A program made the position numbers and the translations under genes. A stretch of 64,000 nt of DNA from Streptomyces caelestis (GTDB lineage: Bacteria > Actinomycetota > Actinomycetes > Streptomycetales > Streptomycetaceae): the NCBI RefSeq assembly GCF_014205255.1, contig NZ_JACHNE010000001.1:2480001-2544000 (forward strand), in the 5' to 3' direction. Below, one piece after another: positions 14,395 to 22,464 of this stretch. The notes under the pieces were generated by a model. It was given only the letters and a program-made list of their open reading frames with translations. It made no database searches and was not told the origin of the DNA. Each line of letters starts with the position of its first letter. Position 1 is the stretch's first letter.

Positions 14395-15243
14395 TCAATC
14401 CCTCACGCATCGCTTCGGGGCGCATGTTGCGTCCAGGTACTCCTTCACCAGACCTGCCAGCTCCTTGTAGAACGGCGTGCGGTCGGCGGCCTGGAGAACC
14501 TGGGCACAGATGGTCAGTTCGGCCACGCGTGCGGCCGGGGTGCCGAGGATGTGGTCGAAGGTCCGACGGACGCGGGCGGCCGTGGCAGGGGTGTGGAGAG
14601 AGTAAAGGTAGAGCTGGGCGGCGTCGAAGCCGACCGGGGCTCGACCCCAGCCTTCCCAGTCGAGGATGGTGAGGTCGGGGCCGCCGAGGTTTGACCAGTG
14701 GAAATCGCCGTGGGCGGTGGACCATTCGATCTCTCCGACGTCACAGCCTGTGTATTCGGGGACGGCTCGGCGGATGTACTCCTCGCGTACGGCGATGCGT
14801 TCGGTGAGGGCTTCGGCAAGGGAGTCGAGCGCGGTCCGCAACTGCGCCCACCATGCGTCGGGGAGGGCCGGATCATGTTCGAGGACCGGTGAGCGGGAGA
14901 TGACGGTGGCGTCCGTGTGTTGGTACAGCTCCGCCCGGTACGCCCAGCCTGCGGCCTGCCAGTCGTGGAGGTGGTGGAGGACGGGACGGGGGATCTCGGG
15001 AGGAAGTAGCTGCTGGGCGGTCTTCGGGCCGTCCCAGAGTTTCCCGTGCGCCTTGTCGGGGCGCTCGGCGACGACGCGGAGCCAGCCAGTGCCCTGCGCG
15101 CTGGTTGCAGCGCCGGAGAGGGTCCGGCCGGCGTAGCCCCAGACGGGTTTCTCGGCGAGGTCGGTCAGGGTGAGGGTTGTGCACGCGTAAGCCCTGGCGG
15201 TACGCATGCGCTGGGCGGTGGCGTCGTCAGGCGCCGAGAACAT
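14395..15243 (-). CDS. APH/ChoK-like phosphotransferase
   Basis: A 282-residue kinase-fold protein. It shows the APH-family catalytic loop (STAHGDFHWSNLGG, with catalytic Asp and Asn) and the metal-binding DWE motif (LTILDWEGWGRAPVGFDAA). The N-lobe is less conserved. The start is the ATG at 15243 with GAGG 6 nt upstream. It overlaps the aldo/keto reductase 3' end by 17 bp, so it is translationally coupled as last gene of a peptide-JmjC-AKR-kinase operon. Related kinases phosphorylate antibiotics, sugars or peptide side chains. The operon suggests a peptide-derived substrate, but this is inference. Confidence 0.72.
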   Translation of the reverse strand: MFSAPDDATAQRMRTARAYACTTLTLTDLAEKPVWGYAGRTLSGAATSAQGTGWLRVVAERPDKAHGKLWDGPKTAQQLLPPEIPRPVLHHLHDWQAAGWAYRAELYQHTDATVISRSPVLEHDPALPDAWWAQLRTALDSLAEALTERIAVREEYIRRAVPEYTGCDVGEIEWSTAHGDFHWSNLGGPDLTILDWEGWGRAPVGFDAAQLYLYSLHTPATAARVRRTFDHILGTPAARVAELTICAQVLQAADRTPFYKELAGLVKEYLDATCAPKRCVRD

Positions 15244-16111
15244 CGACCACCTCGTGCAGGGTCTTGGCCGGGAGCGGAGGTAGCGCGAGGACGCGCTGGG
15301 CAGCCTGCCAGTGTTGCGCACGTCCGGCCCCCAGGATGACGTGGTTCACCCCTGGGGTGGACACGGTGACAAGCAGCGCTGCGTCGGCCGGGGTAGTGCC
15401 TGGGTCGATGAGTTGGGCGAGTTCGTCGGTGACCATGGCGGGGAGTTCCCCGCCATGCAGAGGCGCGGAGATGAACGTGTTCAGGCCGGCTGCGGTCGCC
15501 TCGGCTAGAGGGCCGGTGCCGTCCAGGGCCTGCGCGACCGGTTTGAGCATGACCAGCGAGACGGGGAGCTGGACGGCGGCCAGATGGTGGCCGGGGCCTC
15601 CGCAACGGGTGGCGATGTCGAGCAGGTCGGCGACGCTGAACGCGCCCTCGAAGCCGGTCCAGGTGGCGACGCCGTAGCTTCCGATCCGTCCCGCGCGGGC
15701 CTCGACTTCGAGAGCGGTGAAGGCGCCGGCGATGGCGTCGTGCGGGCGGGCGGCTCGTTCGGGGTTGTGTACGAAGACGAGGTCCGGCGTACGGCCCAGC
15801 TCTGTGGCGTTGCGGCGACTCTGCCAGGCGACGTAGCGGTGGGTGAGGCAGTGACCTGAGGCCGCTTCGGCTGGTGTGAGGACTCCGGCGTCCCTGGCGG
15901 CTGTCGCGATGTCGGGGGTGAAGAAGCCGGCCTTCGTCGACACTCGCAGGTCCAGGTTCCCGGCGAGCACGGACTGGAGCTGAGGCTGGGCGCGGCCGTG
16001 GTGGTAGTTGGGGGCGGTGTCGATCCAGGTGGCCCCGCAGGCGATCGCGTGGACGGTCGCCTGCGGGATGTTCCGGCACCGGTACGTTCCCAGTGCCAGG
16101 TCGGGGCTCAT
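15227..16111 (-). CDS. aldo/keto reductase
   Basis: A 294-residue member of the AKR superfamily of NAD(P)H-dependent carbonyl reductases. The catalytic tetrad residues are visible: Asp and Tyr in WIDTAPNYHHG, Lys in VSTKAGFF, and His in FVHNPER. The C-terminal cofactor segment is STPGVNHVILGAGR. The ATG overlaps the TGA of the JmjC gene (ATGA) and its 3' end overlaps the kinase gene, so it is the third member of a tightly coupled operon. The substrate is unknown. It could reduce a carbonyl formed on the small peptide or on a product of the pathway. Confidence 0.82.
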   Translation of the reverse strand: MSPDLALGTYRCRNIPQATVHAIACGATWIDTAPNYHHGRAQPQLQSVLAGNLDLRVSTKAGFFTPDIATAARDAGVLTPAEAASGHCLTHRYVAWQSRRNATELGRTPDLVFVHNPERAARPHDAIAGAFTALEVEARAGRIGSYGVATWTGFEGAFSVADLLDIATRCGGPGHHLAAVQLPVSLVMLKPVAQALDGTGPLAEATAAGLNTFISAPLHGGELPAMVTDELAQLIDPGTTPADAALLVTVSTPGVNHVILGAGRAQHWQAAQRVLALPPLPAKTLHEVVDVLGA

Positions 16112-17277
16112 GGCTCGTTCACCGCCGCGACGTCTGCATTGATCAGTTCTGTGATGAGCCCTGCGACCTGTCCGACGGTGAGACCGCTCGTTTCCGCGAG
16201 GTGCCCCAGCGACACCAAGGAGCCGTCAAGGAGCGGGGACAGCACAGCGCGTACGGGCGGCGCGAATGTCCACTCTTCGCCGCCGGCTAGGAGCACGACC
16301 TGACCCTGATCGTTGTCGGCGAGCTGGGCTCGGGCAGTGGTGAGCCGGACATGCAGGTCGTCGCGGGCCGGTACAACGTCGAGGAACGGCAGTGACGGCA
16401 TCGGGCGGCCTGGTTCGATGCCGTCTCGCGCCGTGAGGAAGTCTCCGATCGCTCCGTCGTGGAGAGCGTCCGTGACTTCATTGCGGAGGAGTTCGAGGTA
16501 GGTGGCCTGTTCCTGCGGCGGGGCGAAGACGGGCAGGTGCGCACGCACGGTTTCCGACGTCCGCAGCCGGTCCGAGAGCCAGCCCAGCAGATCCGCGCCG
16601 GTCGTGGTCTGGAGCCCGCACGTCAGGTGCAGGGAGTGGCCCTCGGTGGCCGCAACCGCGTGCCACCAGCCCCGGGGCAGGTACAGCATGTCGCCTGCGC
16701 GCAGGACGATTTCTTCGACGGGCCCGTCTGCCGGAGGCTCCGGGGCTTCGGTGTCGCGGTGAAGCGGGTTGATCCGGGTCGGCCCGTACAGACGCCACCG
16801 TTTGGCCCCTTCGACTTGGACAACGATGACGTCGTGATCGTCCCAGTGGGTGCCGAAACCCTCCATCACGGTCCAGGAGGCATACACATTGATCTGGACA
16901 CGGCCCCGGAAAACCCCTTCGAGGGCCTGCGCCAAGCGCTCGGCAGGCTGGTGGAGCTCATCCACAGCATCCAGGACCAACGAGGCACCGTCGTGGAGTT
17001 GGCCGTGCAGCCGCGAAGGCTGGATGCGCTGCCACACCACGTTCCTGCGGGTGGGGGCCGCGGCGGCGTAGCGCTGCCACGGGACGAGTTCCCCGTCGCG
17101 GTGAAGGCGGAGGCGAGGCGGTTCAAGGCGTCCCCGGCCGATGACGGTGTTGAGGTCATCCCACGTCAGGACGGATGAGAAGTCGGCGACGCTGCGCCAG
17201 ATGCGGTAAGTGCGGCCGAAGGCCCCGGTGAGGAAGTCCCCACCGAGGCGTTCGACCACCTTCGAGAAGGCGGTCAC
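16108..17277 (-). CDS. JmjC/cupin-4 domain oxygenase
   Basis: A 389-residue protein. Residues about 100-240 form a JmjC-type cupin. FGTHWDDHDVIVVQVEG gives the HxD iron ligands, KRWRLYGP follows, and LPRGWWHAVAATEGHSLHL supplies the distal His. It resembles bacterial ribosomal-oxygenase (YcfD/NO66-like) 2-oxoglutarate/Fe(II) hydroxylases. The C-terminal part contains a winged-helix-like stretch (LVSLGHLAETSGLTVGQVAG) also found in that family. It starts at a GTG only 15 bp after a 44-aa peptide gene, with GGAG 9 nt upstream, and overlaps the AKR gene. It is probably a hydroxylase acting on that peptide or a partner protein. Confidence 0.78.
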   Translation of the reverse strand: MTAFSKVVERLGGDFLTGAFGRTYRIWRSVADFSSVLTWDDLNTVIGRGRLEPPRLRLHRDGELVPWQRYAAAAPTRRNVVWQRIQPSRLHGQLHDGASLVLDAVDELHQPAERLAQALEGVFRGRVQINVYASWTVMEGFGTHWDDHDVIVVQVEGAKRWRLYGPTRINPLHRDTEAPEPPADGPVEEIVLRAGDMLYLPRGWWHAVAATEGHSLHLTCGLQTTTGADLLGWLSDRLRTSETVRAHLPVFAPPQEQATYLELLRNEVTDALHDGAIGDFLTARDGIEPGRPMPSLPFLDVVPARDDLHVRLTTARAQLADNDQGQVVLLAGGEEWTFAPPVRAVLSPLLDGSLVSLGHLAETSGLTVGQVAGLITELINADVAAVNEP

Positions 17278-17292
17278 TTCTGTCGGCTCCGC

Positions 17293-17427
17293 TCAGTCGT
17301 TGGTGTCGGAGACACCGGTCGAGCCACCGTCGGACGGCTGCTCGGCACGGGAGCGGGCGGCTGCGATGGACTTCCGGGAGACGATCAGCCCGTCCTCGGT
17401 GGGCTGCATGACGACGTTCTCGGGCAT
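17293..17427 (-). CDS. 44-aa peptide, candidate RiPP precursor
   Basis: A small gene immediately upstream of the JmjC gene. The ATG at 17427 follows AGGA with 7-8 nt spacing. The first 30 residues are mixed and charged (MPENVVMQPTEDGLIVSRKS) like a leader. The last 14, PSDGGSTGVSDTND, are Ser/Thr/Asp/Asn/Gly only. There are no cysteines, so lanthionine chemistry is excluded, and no signal peptide. The hydroxylatable C-terminal residues and the operon with an oxygenase, reductase and kinase suggest a modified-peptide precursor. It matches no precursor family I know. It could also be a small regulatory protein. Confidence 0.6.
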   Translation of the reverse strand: MPENVVMQPTEDGLIVSRKSIAAARSRAEQPSDGGSTGVSDTND

Positions 17428-17485
17428 GGTGCATTCCTGTTCTCTCGGCTTCCTCCCGTCCAGCCAGAGCGAGAGGTCTTGAGCG

Positions 17486-17520
17486 CAGATCCGCTGTGTC
17501 GGTTCTCGACAGCGGATCTG
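17486..17520. promoter_or_regulatory. 12-bp inverted repeat upstream of the peptide-JmjC operon
   Basis: Perfect arms CAGATCCGCTGT and ACAGCGGATCTG flank an 11-nt loop, 59 bp upstream of the peptide ATG and about 95 bp downstream of the previous gene on the same strand. It could be the terminator of that gene or an operator/attenuator for the peptide operon. Confidence 0.6.
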
Positions 17521-17615
17521 GAGCGGCGCCGGCCCACCACGGGGTGGAGACACGAGCGGGCGCCGTACCGCCCGGGGCTGTCCTTCGGTACATCGGGCGG
17601 GGTCTCTTGTGGGTG

Positions 17616-17828
17616 CTACAGGGAGGCCCGCAGGTCCTCCAGGACGCGGATATCCGCCAGCGCCAGGTCGGTTTCCGTGCGGAGCCGTACCAGGTCAGCG
17701 GGTGTCAGGCGTAGCGTGCGGACGGTGATCGTGCCCTCGGTGCTGCGGGGTACGGCCAGCTCCACGCACCGCTCGGGATCGGCGACGTCCGCCAGTTCGT
17801 CTTCCGGCAGCAGCCGCAAGGTCAGCAC
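17616..17828 (-). CDS. small conserved-type hypothetical protein
   Basis: A 70-residue acidic protein (LTLRLLPEDELADVADPERC, later LTPADLVRLRTETDLALADI) with no membrane segment or known motif. Its GTG start lies within the last codons of the ATP-binding protein gene (7-nt overlap), so the two are co-translated. Possibly a partner of that GHKL protein. Function not recognised. Confidence 0.6.
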   Translation of the reverse strand: MLTLRLLPEDELADVADPERCVELAVPRSTEGTITVRTLRLTPADLVRLRTETDLALADIRVLEDLRASL

Positions 17829-18238
17829 GCCGGGACCACCAGCTCCGCCCAGATGGTCTTGCCCCAGCGCATTTCGTCGTAGCCCCAGCGGTGTGACAGC
17901 GCATCGACCAATACCAGGCCGCGCCCCGTCTCATCGCCGCCGGTGACCCGATCCATTTTCGGCAGGGCGTGGGATTTGTCGGTGACGCCGATGCGTACGA
18001 GATCGTTCGTGACGCGCCGGATGGATACCCGGACCAGACGGCACGAGGTGTGGCGGATCGCGTTGCTCACCAGCTCGGAGACGATCAGCGTGCCCGCATC
18101 GGCCAACTCGCCTATGCCCCAGGTGTTCAGCGCGGCCGAGACGAGCCGCCGGGCACGACGGGCCGTCTCGGGCTCGCAGGGAAGGGTTTCGGTGTAGCCG
18201 GGCGGTCCGACTGCAGTGGGTCTGGTCATGACGCTCAC
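17822..18238 (-). CDS. GHKL ATP-binding (anti-sigma-like) regulator
   Basis: A 138-residue HATPase_c_2 protein of the large streptomycete family related to SpoIIAB/RsbW. The N-box is IVSELVSNAIRH, and GDETGRGLVLVDALSHRWG matches the G-box. The catalytic Asp region (VRIGVTDKS) is present. The start is the GTG at 18238 with GGAG 8 nt upstream. An ATG three codons later has no such site. Family members are encoded beside XRE/DUF397 pairs, as here, and are thought to act as switch proteins in developmental regulation. Confidence 0.83.
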   Translation of the reverse strand: MSVMTRPTAVGPPGYTETLPCEPETARRARRLVSAALNTWGIGELADAGTLIVSELVSNAIRHTSCRLVRVSIRRVTNDLVRIGVTDKSHALPKMDRVTGGDETGRGLVLVDALSHRWGYDEMRWGKTIWAELVVPAC

Positions 18239-18403
18239 AGGGTCGTCTCCTCGGGGCTGGGATGTCCCGCCCGCAACGGGGGAATACGGGCGGGACTCTC
18301 CCCCACTGCCGCCGAGCGGGAGCCTGGACCTGCCCGGCGACGCCAACGACCGTACGAAGAGCCGGAGTTTCGCCTCAACGAAATTGCGGAGAATTGCGCA
18401 ACC

Positions 18404-19252
18404 TCATCCGAGGGAGCCGATCGCCGCGTTGATCAATGCACGGGCGGCGTTGCCGTGGACGGCCATCTTGGTCAGCTCTCCGAACGCCTTGCGGTAGTCG
18501 GCGAGTTCACGCGGCTGTACCACGTTGACCTCGGCGGTGAGGGTTTCCACGACGCTGCGTGTGCCGTCATGGAGGTAGAACGCCTCCAGCGGCCACATGG
18601 TCCTTTGCGCGGTGAAGGGGATGATGCCCAGGGAGACGGAAGGAAGTGGCATCACGGTGAGCAGATGCCTCAGTTGCCCGGCCATGGTCTCGGCGTCGCC
18701 GACGCGGTAGCGCAGGACGCACTCCTCCATGAGCACGATGAACCGGTGTCCGCCTTCGTACAGGAACCGACTCCGGGCGACGCGGGCGGCGACTGCCTCG
18801 GAGACGTCGTTGGGGGTCCCCTGGAAGTCGGTGATGGCCTCCATCAGGGCCGTGGCGTAGGCGGGCGTCTGGAAGAAGCCGGGTACGACGTTGGAGACGT
18901 ACGCGCGGGTGACGCCGGTCTGCGCGTAGAGGTCGTAGAAGTCCTCCTGGGTCTTGCGCATGCCCATCCGATGGCTCCTGCGCCACTCCACGTACATCGA
19001 GTCGACGGCGCGGGCCGTGGCGATCAGGTCTTCGGCCTGGTCGGCGGCGTCACAGGCAGTGCACCAGGCGCGGATGTCCACGTCGGTGGGCTGTACCTCA
19101 CCCTTTTGGATGCGGGTGGTTTTCGCAGGGTGCCAGCCGCACCGGGCGGAGAGTTGCTTCCCGGTGAGGCCGGCGTCCTTGCGAAGGTGCGTCAGGCGTA
19201 CGGCGAGCGCTTCACGGGCTGCCTGAGCGCTGGACGAAGGGGAGGCGGGCAT
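18404..19252 (-). CDS. WhiJ-like XRE regulator with DUF5753
   Basis: A 282-residue regulator. The N-terminal helix-turn-helix (about 18-70) is LRKDAGLTGKQLSARCGWHP. The remaining 200 residues are the DUF5753 domain (VPGFFQTPAYATALM, EECVLRYRVGD, SVSLGIIPF). This is the architecture of WhiJ-like regulators. The start is the ATG at 19252, 14 bp after the DUF6879 gene, so they form one operon with the 88-aa protein gene upstream. The partner here is DUF6879 in place of the commoner DUF397. Confidence 0.85.
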   Translation of the reverse strand: MPASPSSSAQAAREALAVRLTHLRKDAGLTGKQLSARCGWHPAKTTRIQKGEVQPTDVDIRAWCTACDAADQAEDLIATARAVDSMYVEWRRSHRMGMRKTQEDFYDLYAQTGVTRAYVSNVVPGFFQTPAYATALMEAITDFQGTPNDVSEAVAARVARSRFLYEGGHRFIVLMEECVLRYRVGDAETMAGQLRHLLTVMPLPSVSLGIIPFTAQRTMWPLEAFYLHDGTRSVVETLTAEVNVVQPRELADYRKAFGELTKMAVHGNAARALINAAIGSLG

Positions 19253-19266
19253 AGGGTGGGCGGGGG

Positions 19267-19800
19267 TCAGACGGTGTACTTCTCGTGGTCGACGGCACGC
19301 TCCCACACGGCCTCGAACGCGTCGGAGCACAGCTTGACCACGGCGGGATCCTCGCTGAACTCCTTGGGCGGATCCGCCCAGTCACCGTCCCCGGTGAAGA
19401 TGTTGAACTGCACCAGACGATCGTCGAACAGCCAGAAGTCGGCTCCGGGCAATGCGATGTCCACCGCCCGCCGACGAGGCAGCCAGCGCACCAGCTCACC
19501 CGCCTCGATATTCAGCGGGGTGGCGGCGTGCTCCCACCGGATGTAGTCCGTCACGGGTTCCGAGACGATCCGGGCCCGGCGCATCACCACGCCACGGCCA
19601 ACGGCCTCCCGCACCATGCCCAGCCACCCGGGCCACCACCGCGCCGTCGGATCGAGATCGACATGGCCGGTCCGCTTGAACTGCTCGAACTCCTCGGCCT
19701 CGTCACCGACGCCGTACGCGTCGCGCATCTCCAGATGCACCGCGCTGCGGCGCGTACCGGCCAGCAGCTCAGCGAAGCTCGGCACGCCGCTCTGCGACAT
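19267..19800 (-). CDS. DUF6879 family protein
   Basis: A 177-residue soluble protein. It carries SFAELLAGTRRSAVHLEMRD, YVRW-like YIRWEH, LPRRRAVDIALPGADFWLFD, and a C-terminal Trp/Lys region, typical of DUF6879. Family members are encoded with WhiJ-like XRE genes and may act as their antagonist or toxin-like partner, which is not established. Its start overlaps the end of the 88-aa gene by 32 bp, and its stop is 14 bp from the XRE start. Confidence 0.78.
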   Translation of the reverse strand: MSQSGVPSFAELLAGTRRSAVHLEMRDAYGVGDEAEEFEQFKRTGHVDLDPTARWWPGWLGMVREAVGRGVVMRRARIVSEPVTDYIRWEHAATPLNIEAGELVRWLPRRRAVDIALPGADFWLFDDRLVQFNIFTGDGDWADPPKEFSEDPAVVKLCSDAFEAVWERAVDHEKYTV

Positions 19801-20035
19801 CGCACGCCTCCCTCAGAATCGGCACCATGCGGGCAGGGATGCGGATCACCGTCTCATGGGCGGGGATTCCCACCGCATGACCGGCAACCCACTCCGTACC
19901 GCCGACCAGTGCCTCCAGCGCTTCCTCGGCCTTGATGCCCTGGAGGACCAGGTCAGCCGTCTCCTCTTCCACCCACACCGTCGGCGACCCCTCGCCCCCG
20001 GTGTTCGGATCGATCCCGATGAACTGTAGGTCCAC
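19769..20035 (-). CDS. small acidic protein paired with DUF6879
   Basis: An 88-residue protein beginning VDLQFIGIDPNTGGEGSPTV, then VWVEEETADLVLQGIKAEE, a pattern common upstream of DUF6879 genes. The chosen start is the GTG at 20035, with GGAGG 6 nt upstream. The frame opens slightly earlier at a TTG. The C-terminus is basic (VIRIPARMVPILREACDVAE). It heads the 20035-18404 operon. The role is unknown, possibly antitoxin-like. Confidence 0.65.
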   Translation of the reverse strand: MDLQFIGIDPNTGGEGSPTVWVEEETADLVLQGIKAEEALEALVGGTEWVAGHAVGIPAHETVIRIPARMVPILREACDVAERRAELR

Positions 20036-20190
20036 GATGCCCTCCCGGATCAAGTCCGTTGCGCGTTCTTGCGTGCGACGCTTCCGAAGGGTGCGACGAT
20101 CGTCAAGGGCGCGTGGCAGGTCAGAACGACGTTGGCTTGAACCCGCCGACTCTCAACCGCAGAGGCCGCAGGGAGCTCGCACCTTGAGTG

Positions 20191-21054
20191 CTATGCCGCC
20201 GCGCCGACCGCCGGGCGGCAGTCACGGCACCGCGCGGTGGGGTCGTGGGAGCGGAAGGCCCGTTCGCAGCCGTCGCAGGTCTGAAGGGGGACGACCGCGG
20301 TGGCGGCGGGCACGGCGGTGGGCCGGTCCGGGGGCAGTGGGGGCGGGAGGAGGACGGTGAGCCGGTGTTCGAGGAAGCGGGCCGGGTGGTGGATCGGCTC
20401 GGAGGCCGGAGGAAGGCTCGCGGTGAGCGTGCGGGTGATCTGAGCCGGTGTGGCCGAGCGGGCCAGCCAGGTGTCGACGGCCGGGGCGAGACGGCGAACG
20501 TCGTGGGCGGAGAGCAGCAGGCGGGGGTCGGCCAGGCGCAGGCGGGCGAGGAGGTCGGCGGCGGGGCCCTGGGTGGGCGGGGGCGGTGACGGCTTGTCCT
20601 GCGGTTGCGCCTTCGGGAGCTCGGCGGCGCCCGCGTCGTCGGCCGGTGGGACGGCAGCCGGAACCGTGCTCTGCGTTTCGCGGGCGTCGCAGCCCGGCCG
20701 GTCGTAGAAGACCGTGCGCGTGGCCACCCGGCCTCCGCCGAGGGAGACACGGCGGCGCTCCAGGTATCCGGCGGCTTCGAGTTCGTTGAGCGCCCTGGCG
20801 ATGGTCGTCTCGCCCTCGCGGAATCGGAGGGCCAGTGCCTTGACGGTGACGGAGACGCCGTCGGGGAGCGACTGGATGTACACGCCGAGCCCGATCGCGA
20901 CCGCGGAGAGGGCCGGGTGCTGGGCGAGGTGGTTGCCAACGACCGTGAAGCGGTCGGTGTGGCGGTGCCGGATGTGGATGACACCCGAACGTGGGGCTCC
21001 CGGCGGGAGCGGAGGGTGCGCGGGCACGGCCGCGTTAGACTGCGGATCAGCCAT
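20191..21054 (-). CDS. winged-helix protein with C-terminal zinc ribbon
   Basis: A 287-residue protein. Residues about 30-110 form a winged helix of the replication-initiator/MarR type often found in streptomycete accessory loci (VKALALRFREGETTIARALN, ELEAAGYLERRRVSLGGG). A Pro-rich linker precedes a helical region. The end carries CDGCERAFRSHDPTARCRDC, a CxxC-CxxC ribbon likely to bind zinc. Probably DNA-binding. It stands alone between two regulatory modules. The target is unknown. Confidence 0.72.
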   Translation of the reverse strand: MADPQSNAAVPAHPPLPPGAPRSGVIHIRHRHTDRFTVVGNHLAQHPALSAVAIGLGVYIQSLPDGVSVTVKALALRFREGETTIARALNELEAAGYLERRRVSLGGGRVATRTVFYDRPGCDARETQSTVPAAVPPADDAGAAELPKAQPQDKPSPPPPTQGPAADLLARLRLADPRLLLSAHDVRRLAPAVDTWLARSATPAQITRTLTASLPPASEPIHHPARFLEHRLTVLLPPPLPPDRPTAVPAATAVVPLQTCDGCERAFRSHDPTARCRDCRPAVGAAA

Positions 21055-21316
21055 GGGAAGGGTCTAGCTTCCTGTTTGGTGAGGCCCTCGGTGTGGATGC
21101 CAGTCCCGCCGGGGGCCGTCTTCGTTTGCGGTTGTCGTGGCCGACCGTACCTCACCGTCACGACTTTCGGACACCGAGTCACCGGATCGGGTGGCGCCGG
21201 GAGTTGGGGACGCGGGTGGGGGCGGGTTTGGTCGGTTTCTCTCCCGTTGCTTTGAAAAGCGGCGCGCATCACCGGGGCGCGGGAAGTCGGGTCCCGGTGG
21301 TGAGCTGCGACGGCTG

Positions 21317-21523
21317 TCAGCCGGTTCTGCGTATACCTCCGATGAACGCCGCCCAGGCGGCGGGAGAGAGGAGCAGAGCCGGGCCTGTGGGGTTCTTGCT
21401 ATCGCGGACGGGGACGATGCCGGGGATGTCGTCGGCGAACTCCAGGCAGTCGCCGCCACCGCCATCGCTGTACGTGCTCTTGCGCCAAGCGGCGGAGTTC
21501 AGGTCAGGTCGGGTGCTGCGCAT
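21317..21523 (-). CDS. DUF397 domain protein
   Basis: A 68-residue single-domain DUF397 protein: LNSAAWRKSTYSDGGGGDCL, EFADD, then VPVRDSKNPTGPALLLSPAAWAAF in sequence. It overlaps the preceding XRE gene by 25 bp and is translated with it. DUF397 proteins pair with WhiJ-like regulators to control development and antibiotic production in Streptomyces. Confidence 0.9.
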   Translation of the reverse strand: MRSTRPDLNSAAWRKSTYSDGGGGDCLEFADDIPGIVPVRDSKNPTGPALLLSPAAWAAFIGGIRRTG

Positions 21524-22347
21524 GTCTCGTACTCCTCCATGGCCCGCCGGATCAAGGCCGCTGACGCCTCAGGCGGCAGGGCTCGGGCGTGGACAAGATC
21601 GTAACGATAGGAGTGCCGGGCCACCATGACCCTGTCTTCCACCAACTCGCCCGAGTGTCCAGCCTCCAGGTAGGCCACGTCCGGGGCGTTCTCGAACGAC
21701 AGGAGGGTGAGCGAGCCGCCCATGGCCGAGTGTGCTCCGGCAGCGAAGGGCAGCACCTGAACCTCGACGTGCGGTGCCGTCGCGGCTTCCAGCACGTAGG
21801 CCAGCTGCTCCCGCATGACCGTCGGACCTCCTACGGGTCGCCGGATCACTGACTCGTCGAGCACGACCCAGAGCAGCGGCGGTTGCGGCTTCCGGAGCAG
21901 GCTTTGCCGACTGAGCCGGGCCGCCACGTTTTCCTCAATCTCCTCCACGGTGCACCAGGGTTGGCCCTGCCGCAGCACCTCACGCGCGTATGCCTCGGTC
22001 TGCAGCAGGCCCGGCACGCTGTGCGCCATGTACTTGTGCATGGCGATCGCCTTGGCCTCGTACTCCACGAACTTCCGCGCCCAGTCCGGGATCGGCGTCC
22101 GCTTGATGTGGCCCCACAGGTCGATGAGGTCGCCGTCCGCGCCGAGAATCGTGTCGAGTTTGGCGTTGACGTCTTCGGGCGGGGTCTCCTTGCCCAGTTC
22201 GAACTGGGCGATGCGGCTGTGCGCGATGGGGATCTTGTCGCCGAGCTGGCGCTGGGTGAAGCCGGCGCGGATTCGGAGCTTGCGCAGCTTCACGCCGTAG
22301 AGGGCGGGGAGCGAGATGGACGGGTCGAGTTCCTTCGGCGCCGGCAT
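21499..22347 (-). CDS. WhiJ-like XRE regulator with DUF5753
   Basis: A 282-residue protein. The XRE helix-turn-helix (about 14-70) is LRKLRIRAGFTQRQLGDKIP. DUF5753 follows, with HSVPGLLQTEAYAREVLR and MREQLAYVLEAATAPHVEVQ. The start is the ATG at 22347, just after an Arg-rich non-coding-looking extension. Its DUF397 partner overlaps the 3' end. A 118-bp divergent promoter region separates it from the 94-aa gene at 22465. Confidence 0.88.
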   Translation of the reverse strand: MPAPKELDPSISLPALYGVKLRKLRIRAGFTQRQLGDKIPIAHSRIAQFELGKETPPEDVNAKLDTILGADGDLIDLWGHIKRTPIPDWARKFVEYEAKAIAMHKYMAHSVPGLLQTEAYAREVLRQGQPWCTVEEIEENVAARLSRQSLLRKPQPPLLWVVLDESVIRRPVGGPTVMREQLAYVLEAATAPHVEVQVLPFAAGAHSAMGGSLTLLSFENAPDVAYLEAGHSGELVEDRVMVARHSYRYDLVHARALPPEASAALIRRAMEEYETCAAPDLT

Positions 22348-22464
22348 GGTTGACCCCCGTTTTCGTTCCAGCGCTCCGAAAACCGTTACCCCTGGTGATC
22401 GTAGCTGTACGCACCGATGCTCATGGGTGGAAGTCGTGATCAGCACAAGAGAGGTGCGGCAGAC

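Noticed and set aside
14395..15243. Kinase as an antibiotic-resistance gene
   Set aside because: It has the APH fold motifs but is translationally coupled to the AKR/JmjC operon and shows no resistance-specific sequence pattern visible to me.
17428..17553. N-terminal extension of the 44-aa peptide
   Set aside because: Codons upstream of the ATG at 17427 read as PRGGPAPLQIRCREP-like sequence across the inverted repeat, and AGGA sits correctly before the 17427 ATG.
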